From Holophagaceae bacterium (GTDB lineage Bacteria; Acidobacteriota; Holophagae; Holophagales; Holophagaceae): a stretch of DNA of 64,000 nt. Numbering within the stretch: the stretch's first letter is position 1; every line of letters begins with the position of its first letter. Both the position numbers and the translations under genes were made by a program. Of this stretch, positions 19,437 to 28,294 are shown in pieces. A model generated the notes under the pieces. It made no database searches. It worked only from the letters and a program-made list of their open reading frames with translations, and had not been told where the DNA came from. The stretch lies in NCBI GenBank assembly GCA_025363715.1, contig JANYLR010000098.1, positions 16,877 through 80,876 on the forward strand. The letters are read 5' to 3'.

Positions 19437-20756
19437 ATGAGTCTTCGCTACTTTGGAACCGATGGCATTCGAGGCGCGGCCCTGCGCTCCCCGCTCACGC
19501 TGGAGGAGGTCGCCCGCTGGGGCGCCGCCTGGGCGCAGGTGGCCTTGGAGGCAGGCGTGAAGCGCCTGGTGGTGGGCTGGGACCCGCGGTCCAGTTCCGG
19601 CCCCATGTCCGAGGCCTTCATCCTGGGCGTGGGCATGGGCCTGAAGGTGCTGGTGCTCGGCATGGCACCCACGCCCGCCGTGGCCTGGAACGTGGCCAGG
19701 CTCAGCACCGAAGGCGACAAGACCTGGGGTCTCATGATTTCCGCCAGCCACAACCCGCCGGAGGATAACGGCCTCAAGGGCTTCAACGAGCTCGGCGAGA
19801 AGCTGGAAGAGGATCAGGAGCGCGCCATCGAGGAGGCCTTCGGCGAACTCTCGGAGCCCACCACGATTTCGGCGCCGGCTGCGAGCCTGGACCTGCAGCC
19901 CTACCTGGATCACCTCAAAGGCATCACCCTGCCCCCGGAGTTCCGGGTGGTGATCGACTGCGCCCACGGCGCGACGGCCGAGGCGGCTCTCGAACTGTTC
20001 CGTGGGGGCGAGATCCACTGGATCGGCGTGCCCGCTGATGGTTCCAGGATCAACGTGGGCGTGGGCTCCACCCACCTGGATGCCTTGGCCGCGGCGGTGG
20101 TGGCCCGGGGGGCGGAGCTGGGGATCGCCTTCGATGGCGATGGCGACCGTTGTCTACTCGTGGATGGCCAGGGCGAGGTGGTGGACGGCGATCAGATGGT
20201 CTGGCTGCTGGCGCAGGATCGGTTGGCCTGCGGGGATGCACCCCCCGGCGTGGTGGGCACTCTGATGACCAATGGCGGCTTGGCCCAGGCCCTGGGCCAG
20301 GCCGCCATTCCGTTTATCCGGACGGCCGTGGGCGACAAGTACCTGCTGCGGGAGATGGCAAAGCGTGGCTGGGACCTGGCCGCCGAAGCCTCCGGCCACC
20401 TCATCCAAAAACGACTGGGCCCCAGCGGCGATGGCCTCGCGGCGGCGCTTTCCATTCTGCGTGCGCTGTTGCACCGGCCCACGGATGAGCGCTGGGCCTG
20501 GACCTTCCGGCCCTGGCCCCAGCGACTCGTCAATGTACTGGCCAGGGATCGCAGGGCCGTGGAGGCCTGCACCAGGCTCATGTCCGCCATGGCGGGCATC
20601 GACGCCCGCTGGGGGAACGGCGTGCGCCAGGTGGTGCGCTGGTCCGGTACCGAACCCAAGCTCCGCCTGATGGTGGAGGCCCAGGAAACCGCCTGGGTAG
20701 ACGAGGCACTGGCTGAGCTTGAAGCCGCGGCCCGCCGCGATCTGGCTCTGGTCTAA
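19437..20756 (+). CDS. glmM: Phosphoglucosamine mutase
   Basis: This 439-residue alpha-D-phosphohexomutase starts RYFGTDGIRG, the GlmM opening. It has the phosphoserine loop MISASHNPPEDNGLKGF, the metal loop DGDGDR and the C-terminal phosphate-binding RWSGTEPKLRLMVE. It interconverts GlcN-6-P and GlcN-1-P for UDP-GlcNAc synthesis. Its place after folP matches the common ftsH-folP-glmM order, and it continues into the ftsW gene with only 1 nt between stop and start. Confidence 0.94.
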   Translation: MSLRYFGTDGIRGAALRSPLTLEEVARWGAAWAQVALEAGVKRLVVGWDPRSSSGPMSEAFILGVGMGLKVLVLGMAPTPAVAWNVARLSTEGDKTWGLMISASHNPPEDNGLKGFNELGEKLEEDQERAIEEAFGELSEPTTISAPAASLDLQPYLDHLKGITLPPEFRVVIDCAHGATAEAALELFRGGEIHWIGVPADGSRINVGVGSTHLDALAAAVVARGAELGIAFDGDGDRCLLVDGQGEVVDGDQMVWLLAQDRLACGDAPPGVVGTLMTNGGLAQALGQAAIPFIRTAVGDKYLLREMAKRGWDLAAEASGHLIQKRLGPSGDGLAAALSILRALLHRPTDERWAWTFRPWPQRLVNVLARDRRAVEACTRLMSAMAGIDARWGNGVRQVVRWSGTEPKLRLMVEAQETAWVDEALAELEAAARRDLALV

Positions 20757-20757
20757 C

Positions 20758-21873
20758 ATGGCCGCCGACGTCCGCCGCCCCGTTGACCGCTGGCTGGTGT
20801 TTTTCGCCCTGGCCCTGGTCGCCATGGGCATGGTGTGGATCTACTCCGCCTCTGCCATCAAGGCCTCCCAGAACCATGCGGCGGCCACAGCCTTCCTCAC
20901 CCGGCAGCTGCTGGGCGGCGGCATCGGCATCGCCTTCATGCTGGCGCTTTCCCAGGTAGATCTCGCCGCCCTGCAGGATCAGCCCAAGCCCCTGATGGTG
21001 GCCTACTTCATCATCATCGGCCTGCTGGTGGCGGTACTCTTCATCGGCCCCAGGGTGAACGGCGCTCATCGCTGGATCCGGCTCGGCCCCATGAGCCTCC
21101 AGCCTTCGGAGCTGTTCAAGCCACTGTCCGTGCTGATCGCGGCGTCCTGGATGATCCGGAACCGGGAGGCCTGGACCAACCACCGCGACGCCCTGCCCAA
21201 GCTGCTGGGCCTCGCCGGCGTCCTGCTGCTGCCCCTGGCCCTCATCCTGCGGGAACCGGATTTCGGCACCACCTTCCTCATCGTCTTCGTGGCCCTGATG
21301 GTGGTGTTCCTCGGCGGGGCCCCGAAGTGGATCTTCGCGGTGGCCATTCCGGTCCTCGGCGCTTTGGGAACGGCCTTCGTGGTGCTGTCACCCTACCGCC
21401 TGGCCCGGGTCACCAGCTTTCTCAATCCCGAGGCAGATCCCCTGGGCAAAGGCCACCAGGCCCTCCAGAGCCTCGTCGCCGTGGGGAACGGCGGCTTCAT
21501 GGGCGTCGGCCTCGGCGGTGGGAAGCAGAAACTGTTCTACCTGCCGGAAGCTCATACGGATTTCATCTATGCAGTCATCGCCGAGGAGGCGGGGCTCATC
21601 GGCACCGTGGCCATCCTGGCTCTTTTCGTCGCCATTCTCTGGCGCGGCTACCGGATCGCCCGCCGGGTGGGTGATGGCTACCTGAAGCTGTGTGCCATGG
21701 GCTTCGTGCTGCTGCTGGTGGTGCAGGCCCTCATGAACATGAGCGTCGTGCTATCGCTGGCCCCGAACAAGGGAATCCCCCTGCCCTTCATCTCCTTCGG
21801 GCCCAACAGCCTCATCGCGAGCCTGATCTGCCTGGGGCTACTGCTGTCCATCAGCAAAGACGCGTCAACCTAG
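20758..21873 (+). CDS. ftsW: SEDS-family cell-division/shape protein (FtsW/RodA)
   Basis: This 371-residue polytopic membrane protein shows SEDS motifs: GAHRWIRLGPMSLQPSELFKP, ILREPDFGTTFLI, and the late FLPEAHTDFIYAVIAEEAGLIG-type and PFISFGPNSLIASL blocks. About ten membrane segments are visible. SEDS proteins are peptidoglycan glycosyltransferases working with a class B PBP. The downstream sequence suits FtsW better than RodA, but no division-cluster neighbours confirm this. The 3' end overlaps the convergent DUF2344 gene by 9 nt. Confidence 0.87.
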   Translation: MAADVRRPVDRWLVFFALALVAMGMVWIYSASAIKASQNHAAATAFLTRQLLGGGIGIAFMLALSQVDLAALQDQPKPLMVAYFIIIGLLVAVLFIGPRVNGAHRWIRLGPMSLQPSELFKPLSVLIAASWMIRNREAWTNHRDALPKLLGLAGVLLLPLALILREPDFGTTFLIVFVALMVVFLGGAPKWIFAVAIPVLGALGTAFVVLSPYRLARVTSFLNPEADPLGKGHQALQSLVAVGNGGFMGVGLGGGKQKLFYLPEAHTDFIYAVIAEEAGLIGTVAILALFVAILWRGYRIARRVGDGYLKLCAMGFVLLLVVQALMNMSVVLSLAPNKGIPLPFISFGPNSLIASLICLGLLLSISKDAST

Positions 21874-22980
21874 GAGTATGGGTTCGTCGTCATCCTCATC
21901 CACGAGGATGATGTTCGATCCGCCGCTGAGCAGCACGGCATCCTCGTACATGTTCTTCAGCTTGGGCTCGAACCGTTCCGCCTGGCCCATCCGCAGGTCG
22001 GGCTTCAGGTCCACCCCGGTACGGACGAGTCCCACGATGGCGGCCGGTGCCAGCCCCAGAACCGCGCCCAGCATCTTAAGCGGGTTCACGGCCTGGAAGC
22101 TCCCCATGATGCTGGTGAAGCAGAGGGCGTCCTCATCCCAGTGCAATTCCGGGATCAGCTTGCGAAGGTCCAATGGCGCCTCCGCCTTCGAGGGGCCCCG
22201 GTCCCAGGGCCAGAGGTTGGCCTCAAGAAAGGATGCAACCCGCTTCTCGAGGTGGTTTCTGTGATCGGGATGGACCTGCCAGCGCCAGTGGGACACCAGG
22301 ACCAGATCACCCACCGCAGATGCATAGGTCGGCAACACATCCCACCGGTGAATCCGCAATCCCTCCGGCAGCCGATGATTCAGCCTGGCCAGCAAGACGG
22401 AGGGGTCATCTTCGGGTTCCTTCTTGAACACGGCATCGAGCGTCTCGGCCAGGCCACCCACGCCTGCCGGTAGCGGCAGGCCGGCACCCAGGAGGGGACG
22501 GGGTCGTTTGGCGAGGTCGAGGACGAACACCAACCCCTCCAGCCGGAAAGTCTGGAGGAAGATGGCGTGAAGATCCCCATCATCCAAGCCAGAAGCAGCA
22601 CCCTCTTTGATGAAGCTGAACCGCACCAGCTGGCGCCGGGTGTCCAGATGCCAATGGGCTTCCCTGCGCAGTTTGGCTTTCCCCGCCAGAGGCGCCAGTC
22701 GGGCAGCCAGCAGCTGGACCAGGTCCGGGTCCCGGGCCTCGCGCCGGGCGGCGCGGAGCAACTCGCCCGCCTCCTCTTCAAGATGTGCTGCCTCGATCAT
22801 CGCGATCAGAGGGTCAAATCCCGGGCTTGCACCACCGGCGAGGCAGTCCCGAAGGGCCTGCAGGGGCGCGGGTTCCAGGCTGCGGCCTTGGGCCGCCATC
22901 GCCTGGAGAATCGCCTGCAGACGGGCCCGCCGGGCCAAGGCCTCGGTGGGGATGGAGGGATGGGGAGTCGGAGAGCTCAC
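21865..22980 (-). CDS. Stand-alone DUF2344 (radical-SAM-associated) protein
   Basis: A GTG at 22980 gives 371 residues; the frame is open farther upstream without a good start. The centre (about residues 115-260) resembles DUF2344/TIGR03936: VRFSFIKEGAASGL, then LPLPAGVGGLAETLDAVF and LLARLNHRLPEGLRIHRWDVLP. This domain is usually fused to, or next to, a B12-binding radical SAM enzyme; none is here. The N-terminal part is helical. The C terminus ends in an acidic tail (VDEDDDEPILLG). Its function is not known. It overlaps ftsW convergently. Confidence 0.65.
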   Translation of the reverse strand: MSSPTPHPSIPTEALARRARLQAILQAMAAQGRSLEPAPLQALRDCLAGGASPGFDPLIAMIEAAHLEEEAGELLRAARREARDPDLVQLLAARLAPLAGKAKLRREAHWHLDTRRQLVRFSFIKEGAASGLDDGDLHAIFLQTFRLEGLVFVLDLAKRPRPLLGAGLPLPAGVGGLAETLDAVFKKEPEDDPSVLLARLNHRLPEGLRIHRWDVLPTYASAVGDLVLVSHWRWQVHPDHRNHLEKRVASFLEANLWPWDRGPSKAEAPLDLRKLIPELHWDEDALCFTSIMGSFQAVNPLKMLGAVLGLAPAAIVGLVRTGVDLKPDLRMGQAERFEPKLKNMYEDAVLLSGGSNIILVDEDDDEPILLG

Positions 22981-23278
22981 GTCATCAGCATAGTGATCCA
23001 GGCCGAGGGGTGGGTCAGAAACGCCCAGGATGGGCAAGGTAGAAATCGGGGGAATCAGGCTGCGGGACAAGTCGTGCCGGAATCGATTTCCACATCCACT
23101 GTGGGAAGCGGATTGCGGAAGCCAAGGAATTCCTTTCGCCACAAGCGACTTGAGTCCGTGCCCGATTTTGGTGGCAGGTGTGGGCCGCATCTTTTGTTTG
23201 ACATGTGCCTCCGGCTACGTTCTGGCATCCTTCTTTTTGCCTTCTCTGCGCCAAGGCCCCAAGCTGGAAGACATCGCC
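22981..23278. other. Intergenic region, no gene seen
   Basis: About 300 nt lie between the divergent DUF2344 and Kdo-kinase-like genes. I see no coding pattern, RNA gene or strong hairpin. A TTGACA-like hexamer occurs near 23197, but without a good partner -10 box. Confidence 0.4.
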
Positions 23279-23989
23279 ATGATCCACGACCCCTACATCG
23301 TCCCCCCCCTGCCGCCGGAATGGCCCTACGCGCCTGGTCCCCCGCTCCACCCTCTGGGCTGCCGCCTGAACCTGGACTTGCCAGGACTCGGTGGTGGCTG
23401 GCGCGTCTGCACGCCCGGCGGCATCGTCCCCACCGGTGAGCCGATCCCCCTCGCCGGCGCCTATGGTCGCGGCGGCATCCTGCGGGTGGGCGACATGGTC
23501 CTCAGGCCCTATCGAAGAGGTGGGTTCCTCCGCCATTTCAACGAGCGCACCTACCGCACGCACCTCCGCTTCGCCGCCGAGCACGCGGTCCACCGGGGCC
23601 TCTGGGATTCCGGCTTCCCCACCGTGGAACCGCTTGGCTATGCCTGGCGCCCCAGCGGACTTGGCGTCGAAGGGGTCCTGATCACACGCCTGGCGGAAGG
23701 CGAGGCCTGGCCCGGACGATGGGATCTCAGCGCCGGCCGGGGCCCCGCCATCCGTCACGCCATCAGTGCTCTCTGCGACTGGGGACTCTGGTCGCCGGAT
23801 CTGAACGCCACCAATGTCATGCTGCCCCCCCAGGGCGGCGCCTTGTTCCTCGACTGGGACCGGGCTGCCTTCGTGCCCGCCGGTACGGATCTGTGGACCC
23901 GCTACCGCACCCGTCTCCACCGCAGCCTGCAGAAGCTGGGCGCACCGGAAGAGGCCTACGCGGTCATGGAAGTTGCACAGCGTCCTTAA
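23279..23989 (+). CDS. kdkA: LPS-core (Kdo) kinase-like protein
   Basis: This 236-residue protein has a small atypical kinase fold resembling 3-deoxy-D-manno-octulosonate kinase (KdkA/WaaP group). It shows VLRPYRRGGFLRHFNERTYR near residue 75, GLWSPDLNATNVML near residue 175 (catalytic loop Asp and Asn) and ALFLDWDRAAF (metal-binding Asp). Such enzymes phosphorylate Kdo or heptose in the inner LPS core. GGAAG lies 9 nt before the ATG. The 3' end runs 26 nt into the convergent cyclophilin gene. The substrate is inferred from family resemblance only. Confidence 0.75.
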   Translation: MIHDPYIVPPLPPEWPYAPGPPLHPLGCRLNLDLPGLGGGWRVCTPGGIVPTGEPIPLAGAYGRGGILRVGDMVLRPYRRGGFLRHFNERTYRTHLRFAAEHAVHRGLWDSGFPTVEPLGYAWRPSGLGVEGVLITRLAEGEAWPGRWDLSAGRGPAIRHAISALCDWGLWSPDLNATNVMLPPQGGALFLDWDRAAFVPAGTDLWTRYRTRLHRSLQKLGAPEEAYAVMEVAQRP

Positions 23990-24542
23990 TCAGCACCGTC
24001 TTCACCGGCAGGTTCAGGAAGTCGCTGCGCTTGTTGCTGGTCTTGACCGCCTTGATCCGATCCACCACGTCCATGCCCTGGACGACCTTTCCGAACACGC
24101 AATAACCCCAGGTCTTGTCATTGGCCTTGCCCTTGAAATCCAAGGCGGGGTTGTCCACCACGTTGATGAAGAATTCGGCCGCGGCGCTGTGCGGATCCGG
24201 CGTCCTGGCCATCGCCAAGGTCCCACGCTTGTTCTTCAGGCCCGCGGCAGCGGCCCGGTCCGCTTCATTGGGAATCGAGGGCTCCGTCCGCTTCTTGCCC
24301 AGGTAGTCCACATAGCCACCCCCCTGGATCATGAAGCCGGGGATGACGCGGTGGAAGATGGTCCCCTTGTATTGCCCCTTCTTCACGTACCGCAGAAAGT
24401 TGTCCACGGTCTTCGGCGCGGCCTCAGGTTCCAGCTCCAGCACGATCACACCCATGGAGGTGGTCAGCTTGACCTTCGGCTTGGGCGCGGCATCCAAGTT
24501 CAGCGCGGCGAGGCACACAAGGGCGGCGATCAGGGGGCGCAT
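23964..24542 (-). CDS. Periplasmic peptidyl-prolyl isomerase (cyclophilin)
   Basis: This 192-residue protein has a signal peptide (about residues 1-18, ending LDAAP) followed by a cyclophilin domain. It contains GVIVLELEPEAAPKTVDNFLRYV, the active-site block FHRVIPGFMIQGGG, LAMARTPDPHSAAAEFFINV and GYCVFGKVVQGMDVVDRI. The usual Gln of SQFFIN is Glu here. It catalyses proline isomerisation in exported proteins, as PpiA does. It overlaps the 3' end of the kinase gene on the other strand. Confidence 0.9.
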   Translation of the reverse strand: MRPLIAALVCLAALNLDAAPKPKVKLTTSMGVIVLELEPEAAPKTVDNFLRYVKKGQYKGTIFHRVIPGFMIQGGGYVDYLGKKRTEPSIPNEADRAAAAGLKNKRGTLAMARTPDPHSAAAEFFINVVDNPALDFKGKANDKTWGYCVFGKVVQGMDVVDRIKAVKTSNKRSDFLNLPVKTVLIKDAVQLP

Positions 24543-24608
24543 CAGGATCTCCGGGGATGCCCCAGCATACCCGTACTGAAGGAGGGCGAATCAGGCTTCG
24601 GTCTTCTG

Positions 24609-24641
24609 ACGCAATAGCCGGGCTCTGCCCGGCTATTGCGT
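24609..24641. repeat. Perfect 15-bp hairpin
   Basis: A perfect inverted repeat (two 15-nt arms, TCT loop) lies between the TPR gene stop and the cyclophilin start. There is no T run on either strand. It could be a terminator or processing site for the TPR transcript, or a protein-binding palindrome. Confidence 0.6.
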
Positions 24642-24696
24642 GGGGGCTCCGGGGGACATCGCGAGCACCGCGCGCAGGCGGTCCCCCCGGACAGCA

Positions 24697-26499
24697 TCAA
24701 TAGGCTCCGAGGCTCTTGGCTATGGCATCCCGCTGGCCCTTGAAGCCCGGCTCGTCCCGGGTCTCCTTGATCAGCAGCCTGGCCTGATCCCGCTGGCCGA
24801 GCTTCAGGAGGGCCTGCGACCGCATGAGGGCCACCCATCCCCGCTGCTCAGGCGCCGCCGGCTTGGCCGGGTAGAGGGCAAAGGCACCCCGGGCGTCCCC
24901 GCGCTGCAGGCGTAGGTCCGCTACCAGGATTGCCAGGAGCTCTCTGGCTTCGCCCTTCTCGGGCGCACGGGTGAGCCAGCCTTCCGCCTCTGCCAGCCGC
25001 TGCATGGCCGTTTCCGGGCTCACAAGGGGACGCTGGAGGAATCTTACGGTGGCCTTGATGCGCTCGGGTCCCGGCCGCGCCTTGCCCAGGGCCGAACGCA
25101 GGGGTCCCCAGTGCTCCAGGGCTCCTTCGGCTCTGGCCCTCATCAAGGCCTCGTCCGGTGATTCCCCCTTGGCGGACAGTAGCCGGAGGACCGCCTGGGG
25201 CTGGGCTTCAGGCTGGACCTTGGCCAGCGCGGCTTTCTTCAGCGCGGTCCGCTCCGCTGCGGGTGTCTCGGTCAGCAGGCGGGGCAGCAAGTCCAGGAGC
25301 CCTTGGCCGGCGAGCAATTCGGCCACGCCGATCCTCGATGGGGCGTCCAACGCGGCGAAAGATCCTTTCTTCAGGCGGGCGAGCAGCTCTCCGGGGAAGC
25401 CCTTTCCCAGGCGCTGAGCCACCCAGGCCCTCCAGGCCTCGGTCCATAATTTCTTCACCTCCGGCTGGGTTTCCCGGGTCACCGGATCCATGCGATCCAC
25501 CAGATTGAGGGCTTCCTCCCAAAGGGATTTCCCGATGAGCAGCCGGAGTTCCACCGTCAGGGCGGCACCCTTCGGCAGGCCCTTGCCACTCTTCCGGACC
25601 TCGGCCAGAAGCGATTCGGCGCTGGGCATATCCTTGGTGTCCAGCAGGCTGCCATCCGTCAGCAGGCTGGCCAGCGCAAGCCGGGCATCGTCGGCCTGAG
25701 TGGAACTCGGATGATCCTTGATGAGCTTCCGGAGGATCTGGGCGGATTCCTTGGCATCCCCGGACCGTCCAAGCAGCCTTCCCCAGGCGAGGTCCAACCG
25801 GGGCCGCAGTTCGCTTCCAGGATAAAGATTCTGGAAATCCTTCAGCCCAGCCTGGGCCTGGGCCCGGTCCTCCATCGCGCAGAACACCTGGACAATGGCC
25901 GCCAGCCCCTTTTCGGTGGGCTTCTCCTTGGCCTCCAGGGGCTGGAGAGACTGGACGATGGGCAGGGCCTCCTGAGAGCGGTCCTGCTCCACCAGGGTCC
26001 AGATCAGCAGTTCTTGCGGTTTCCGTTTGGCCTCGGAGGGAATGTCTGCGGCCAGGGCCTGGTGCAGCCGGCCTTCCGCCTCCTTGAACCGCCGGTGGGC
26101 CACGGCGTCCTCGGCCAGGATGGTCTGCGCCTCGCCCATAAACGGGGACTTGGGCCACTGGCGCTCGAGTTTCTTCAGGGCGACGGTGGCAGCGGGGAGG
26201 TTGCCGAGCCGGGCTTCCAGGATGCCCTGGGCATAGAGCACGAGCTCCCGCTCGGGCACCTTGCTGGACTTGAAGGAGTGACCCTTCAGGCGGTTCAGGG
26301 TCGCCCGGATCGAGGCCGCATTCTGGGCACCCAGGGCCTGCTTGGCCAGTTCTTCGGCCTGCGCATCGGTCAAATTGATGCTGCCCGGCTTGGCGGCCTG
26401 GGCGTGTTCCTCGGACTTGACCGGAGCCACTCCGTGCTGGGCTGACAGAGGCAGCGCCAGCAGCAGGGACCATCCCGCGCAGCGCCCGGCGAAGCTCAT
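24697..26499 (-). CDS. Secreted TPR-repeat protein
   Basis: The ATG at 26499 overlaps the upstream regulator stop as ATGA, giving 600 residues. A signal peptide (about residues 1-20, ending LSAQH) is followed by many helix pairs of TPR type. Examples are ILEARLGNLPAATVALKKLE, LAEDAVAHRRFKEAEGRLHQ, FLALASLLTDG-like blocks and LALYPAKPAAPEQRGW near the end. It is probably a periplasmic scaffold. Coupling to a response regulator suggests a shared envelope process, but no function can be assigned. Confidence 0.75.
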   Translation of the reverse strand: MSFAGRCAGWSLLLALPLSAQHGVAPVKSEEHAQAAKPGSINLTDAQAEELAKQALGAQNAASIRATLNRLKGHSFKSSKVPERELVLYAQGILEARLGNLPAATVALKKLERQWPKSPFMGEAQTILAEDAVAHRRFKEAEGRLHQALAADIPSEAKRKPQELLIWTLVEQDRSQEALPIVQSLQPLEAKEKPTEKGLAAIVQVFCAMEDRAQAQAGLKDFQNLYPGSELRPRLDLAWGRLLGRSGDAKESAQILRKLIKDHPSSTQADDARLALASLLTDGSLLDTKDMPSAESLLAEVRKSGKGLPKGAALTVELRLLIGKSLWEEALNLVDRMDPVTRETQPEVKKLWTEAWRAWVAQRLGKGFPGELLARLKKGSFAALDAPSRIGVAELLAGQGLLDLLPRLLTETPAAERTALKKAALAKVQPEAQPQAVLRLLSAKGESPDEALMRARAEGALEHWGPLRSALGKARPGPERIKATVRFLQRPLVSPETAMQRLAEAEGWLTRAPEKGEARELLAILVADLRLQRGDARGAFALYPAKPAAPEQRGWVALMRSQALLKLGQRDQARLLIKETRDEPGFKGQRDAIAKSLGAY

Positions 26500-27116
26500 G
26501 CGAGCCACCGGGCCAGGAGATTCTTCTTGCCCTGTTCAAATTCTTCATCGGAAAGGAGCCCCTTGGCTTTCAGGGCCGCCAGCCGTTCCAGGTCCGCAAG
26601 GGCGTCGGATCGACCAGGCCCGCCGGTGGGGGCCATCTGGTTGGCCAGGATTTCCATGCGGCCCAGGGTGGTCTCCAGTCGCTCGGCCCGCTCGGTGAGG
26701 GATTTCACCTTCTCCCTTAGTTCATCCCGTTCATGGGTGAGGGCCCGCCGTTCCATGAGGCGACGGAGGGTGTTCCGGAACTGATCGATCTGCATGGGTT
26801 TGGTGACGAAGTCGAAGGCGCCCAGTTCCATGGCCTCGGTGGCTTCCCGCACGCTGCCGAAACCCGTCAGCACGAGCACGGTGCAGCTGGGATTCCGGTT
26901 GAGGGCACATTTCAGCACATCCATGCCCGTCTTCCCCGGCATGACCAGGTCCGTGATCACCAGGTCGAAGGGGGGCTGCTCGGCCTTGAGCTTCCGCTCC
27001 GCCTCTTCCCCCGTGGAAGCGGTGACCACCTGGAAGCCCTCCCCTGAAAGGAGGGTCGACAGGGTCTCCCTCGGCATGGGGTCATCGTCCACCAGCAGGA
27101 GGCTGGGCGATGGCAT
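26496..27116 (-). CDS. Response regulator with C-terminal SHOCT domain
   Basis: This 206-residue protein has a receiver domain at 1-120: an acidic pocket VDDDP near residue 10, phosphoacceptor D56 in LVITDLVMPG, LTGFGS, and K106 in FVTKPM. A coiled coil follows (about 125-165), then a C-terminal SHOCT-like module (DLERLAALKAKGLLSDEEF, ending KNLLARW). There is no DNA-binding or enzymatic output domain. ATG at 27116 is the natural start. SHOCT modules are short oligomerisation or targeting domains. It is coupled to the TPR gene. Confidence 0.85.
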   Translation of the reverse strand: MPSPSLLLVDDDPMPRETLSTLLSGEGFQVVTASTGEEAERKLKAEQPPFDLVITDLVMPGKTGMDVLKCALNRNPSCTVLVLTGFGSVREATEAMELGAFDFVTKPMQIDQFRNTLRRLMERRALTHERDELREKVKSLTERAERLETTLGRMEILANQMAPTGGPGRSDALADLERLAALKAKGLLSDEEFEQGKKNLLARWLA

Positions 27117-27237
27117 GTGGGGTGGAACGATGGGGCGGGTCAATGGAGGTCCTTGGGATGGCCTAACGATACCCTTTCGGAAGGTTGGATTGGGAACTGC
27201 AGCCCTGCACAAAGAAGTGGAATTCCAGGCCCGAGAC

Positions 27238-28293
27238 TCAGGCCGCCCCCCTCAGCCGGTAGACGAAGGCCAGGACCTGGGCCACGGCCTGGTAGAGGTC
27301 CTGGGGAATGGCCTTTTGCACATCCACTGTCCGGTAGAGGGCCCGGGCCAAATCTGGGCGCTCCAGGATGGGCACGCCGGACTCGCGGGCCTTCTCCCGG
27401 ATCTTGAGGGCCAGGTGATCCAGTCCCTTGGCCACGCAGATGGGAGCGGTGTTCCTTTCGTCGTACCGCAACGCCACAGCCACATGGGTCGGATTCGTCA
27501 CCACCACGGTGGCCTTCGGCACTTCGGCAAGCATGTGGCGCCGGGCGGCGGCCATCCTGATGGATCGCTGCCTCTGTTTGATCTCTGGGTTTCCTTCTGA
27601 ATCCTTGCCCTCGTCCTTCACCTCCTGCTTGGTCATCCGGATGCTCTTCTCGAACGAACTGCGCTGCCAGGCGAAATCAGCCAGGGCCAGCACCAGCATG
27701 GCCAGCATCACGTTCCGGTAGAGGGCGAACACCGCGCTCTGGAACAGGTCCATGGATTGGGCCAGGGGCAGCTTCAGCGTGGCCATCAAGGCGGGGATCC
27801 GGGGTTCGAGAACGGTAAAGGCGACCCAGGCCAGAAGGCCGAATTTGGCCAAACTTTTCATCAGGTCGATGATGGCCTTGCTGGAGAACAGGCGCTTGAA
27901 GCCCTGGGCGGGATTCAGCCGATCGAACTTGGGCTGCAGTGGCTTGGCACTGAACGTGAAGCCCCGCTGGGCGAACCCCACCCCCAGGGCCACCAGCAGA
28001 TTGAGCCCCAGGAAGGGCAGCAGCAGGCGACCGGAGATCATGAAGACATCGCCGACGAGGGTCATGATCCCGGCCTCCGCCAGCGCACCTGGCTTGGCCA
28101 TCTGGAGGAAGTGGGCCACCTGTTGAACCATCAGGGCCAGGGTGGCGCCGCCCAGCCCCAGGAACATGAAGAAGTTCCCCCAGAGCAGGATGGCACTATC
28201 GAAATCCGCGCTCCTTGGGACGGAGCCTTCCTCCCGTGCCTTCTGGCGTCGCCTGGGGGTGGCCTTTTCGGTCCGGCCGGGATCCTGGGCCAT
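27238..28293 (-). CDS. flhB: Flagellar export switch protein FlhB
   Basis: This 351-residue protein starts with the FlhB basic segment (GRTEKATPRRRQKAREEGSV). Four membrane segments follow, and the autocleavage motif NPTH is at 267-270 inside VVTNPTHVAVALRYD. FlhB switches the flagellar type III export apparatus from rod/hook to filament substrates. A flagellar rather than injectisome identity is supported by fliOPQR directly upstream. It is the last gene of this operon. Confidence 0.95.
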   Translation of the reverse strand: MAQDPGRTEKATPRRRQKAREEGSVPRSADFDSAILLWGNFFMFLGLGGATLALMVQQVAHFLQMAKPGALAEAGIMTLVGDVFMISGRLLLPFLGLNLLVALGVGFAQRGFTFSAKPLQPKFDRLNPAQGFKRLFSSKAIIDLMKSLAKFGLLAWVAFTVLEPRIPALMATLKLPLAQSMDLFQSAVFALYRNVMLAMLVLALADFAWQRSSFEKSIRMTKQEVKDEGKDSEGNPEIKQRQRSIRMAAARRHMLAEVPKATVVVTNPTHVAVALRYDERNTAPICVAKGLDHLALKIREKARESGVPILERPDLARALYRTVDVQKAIPQDLYQAVAQVLAFVYRLRGAA

Positions 28294-28294
28294 G

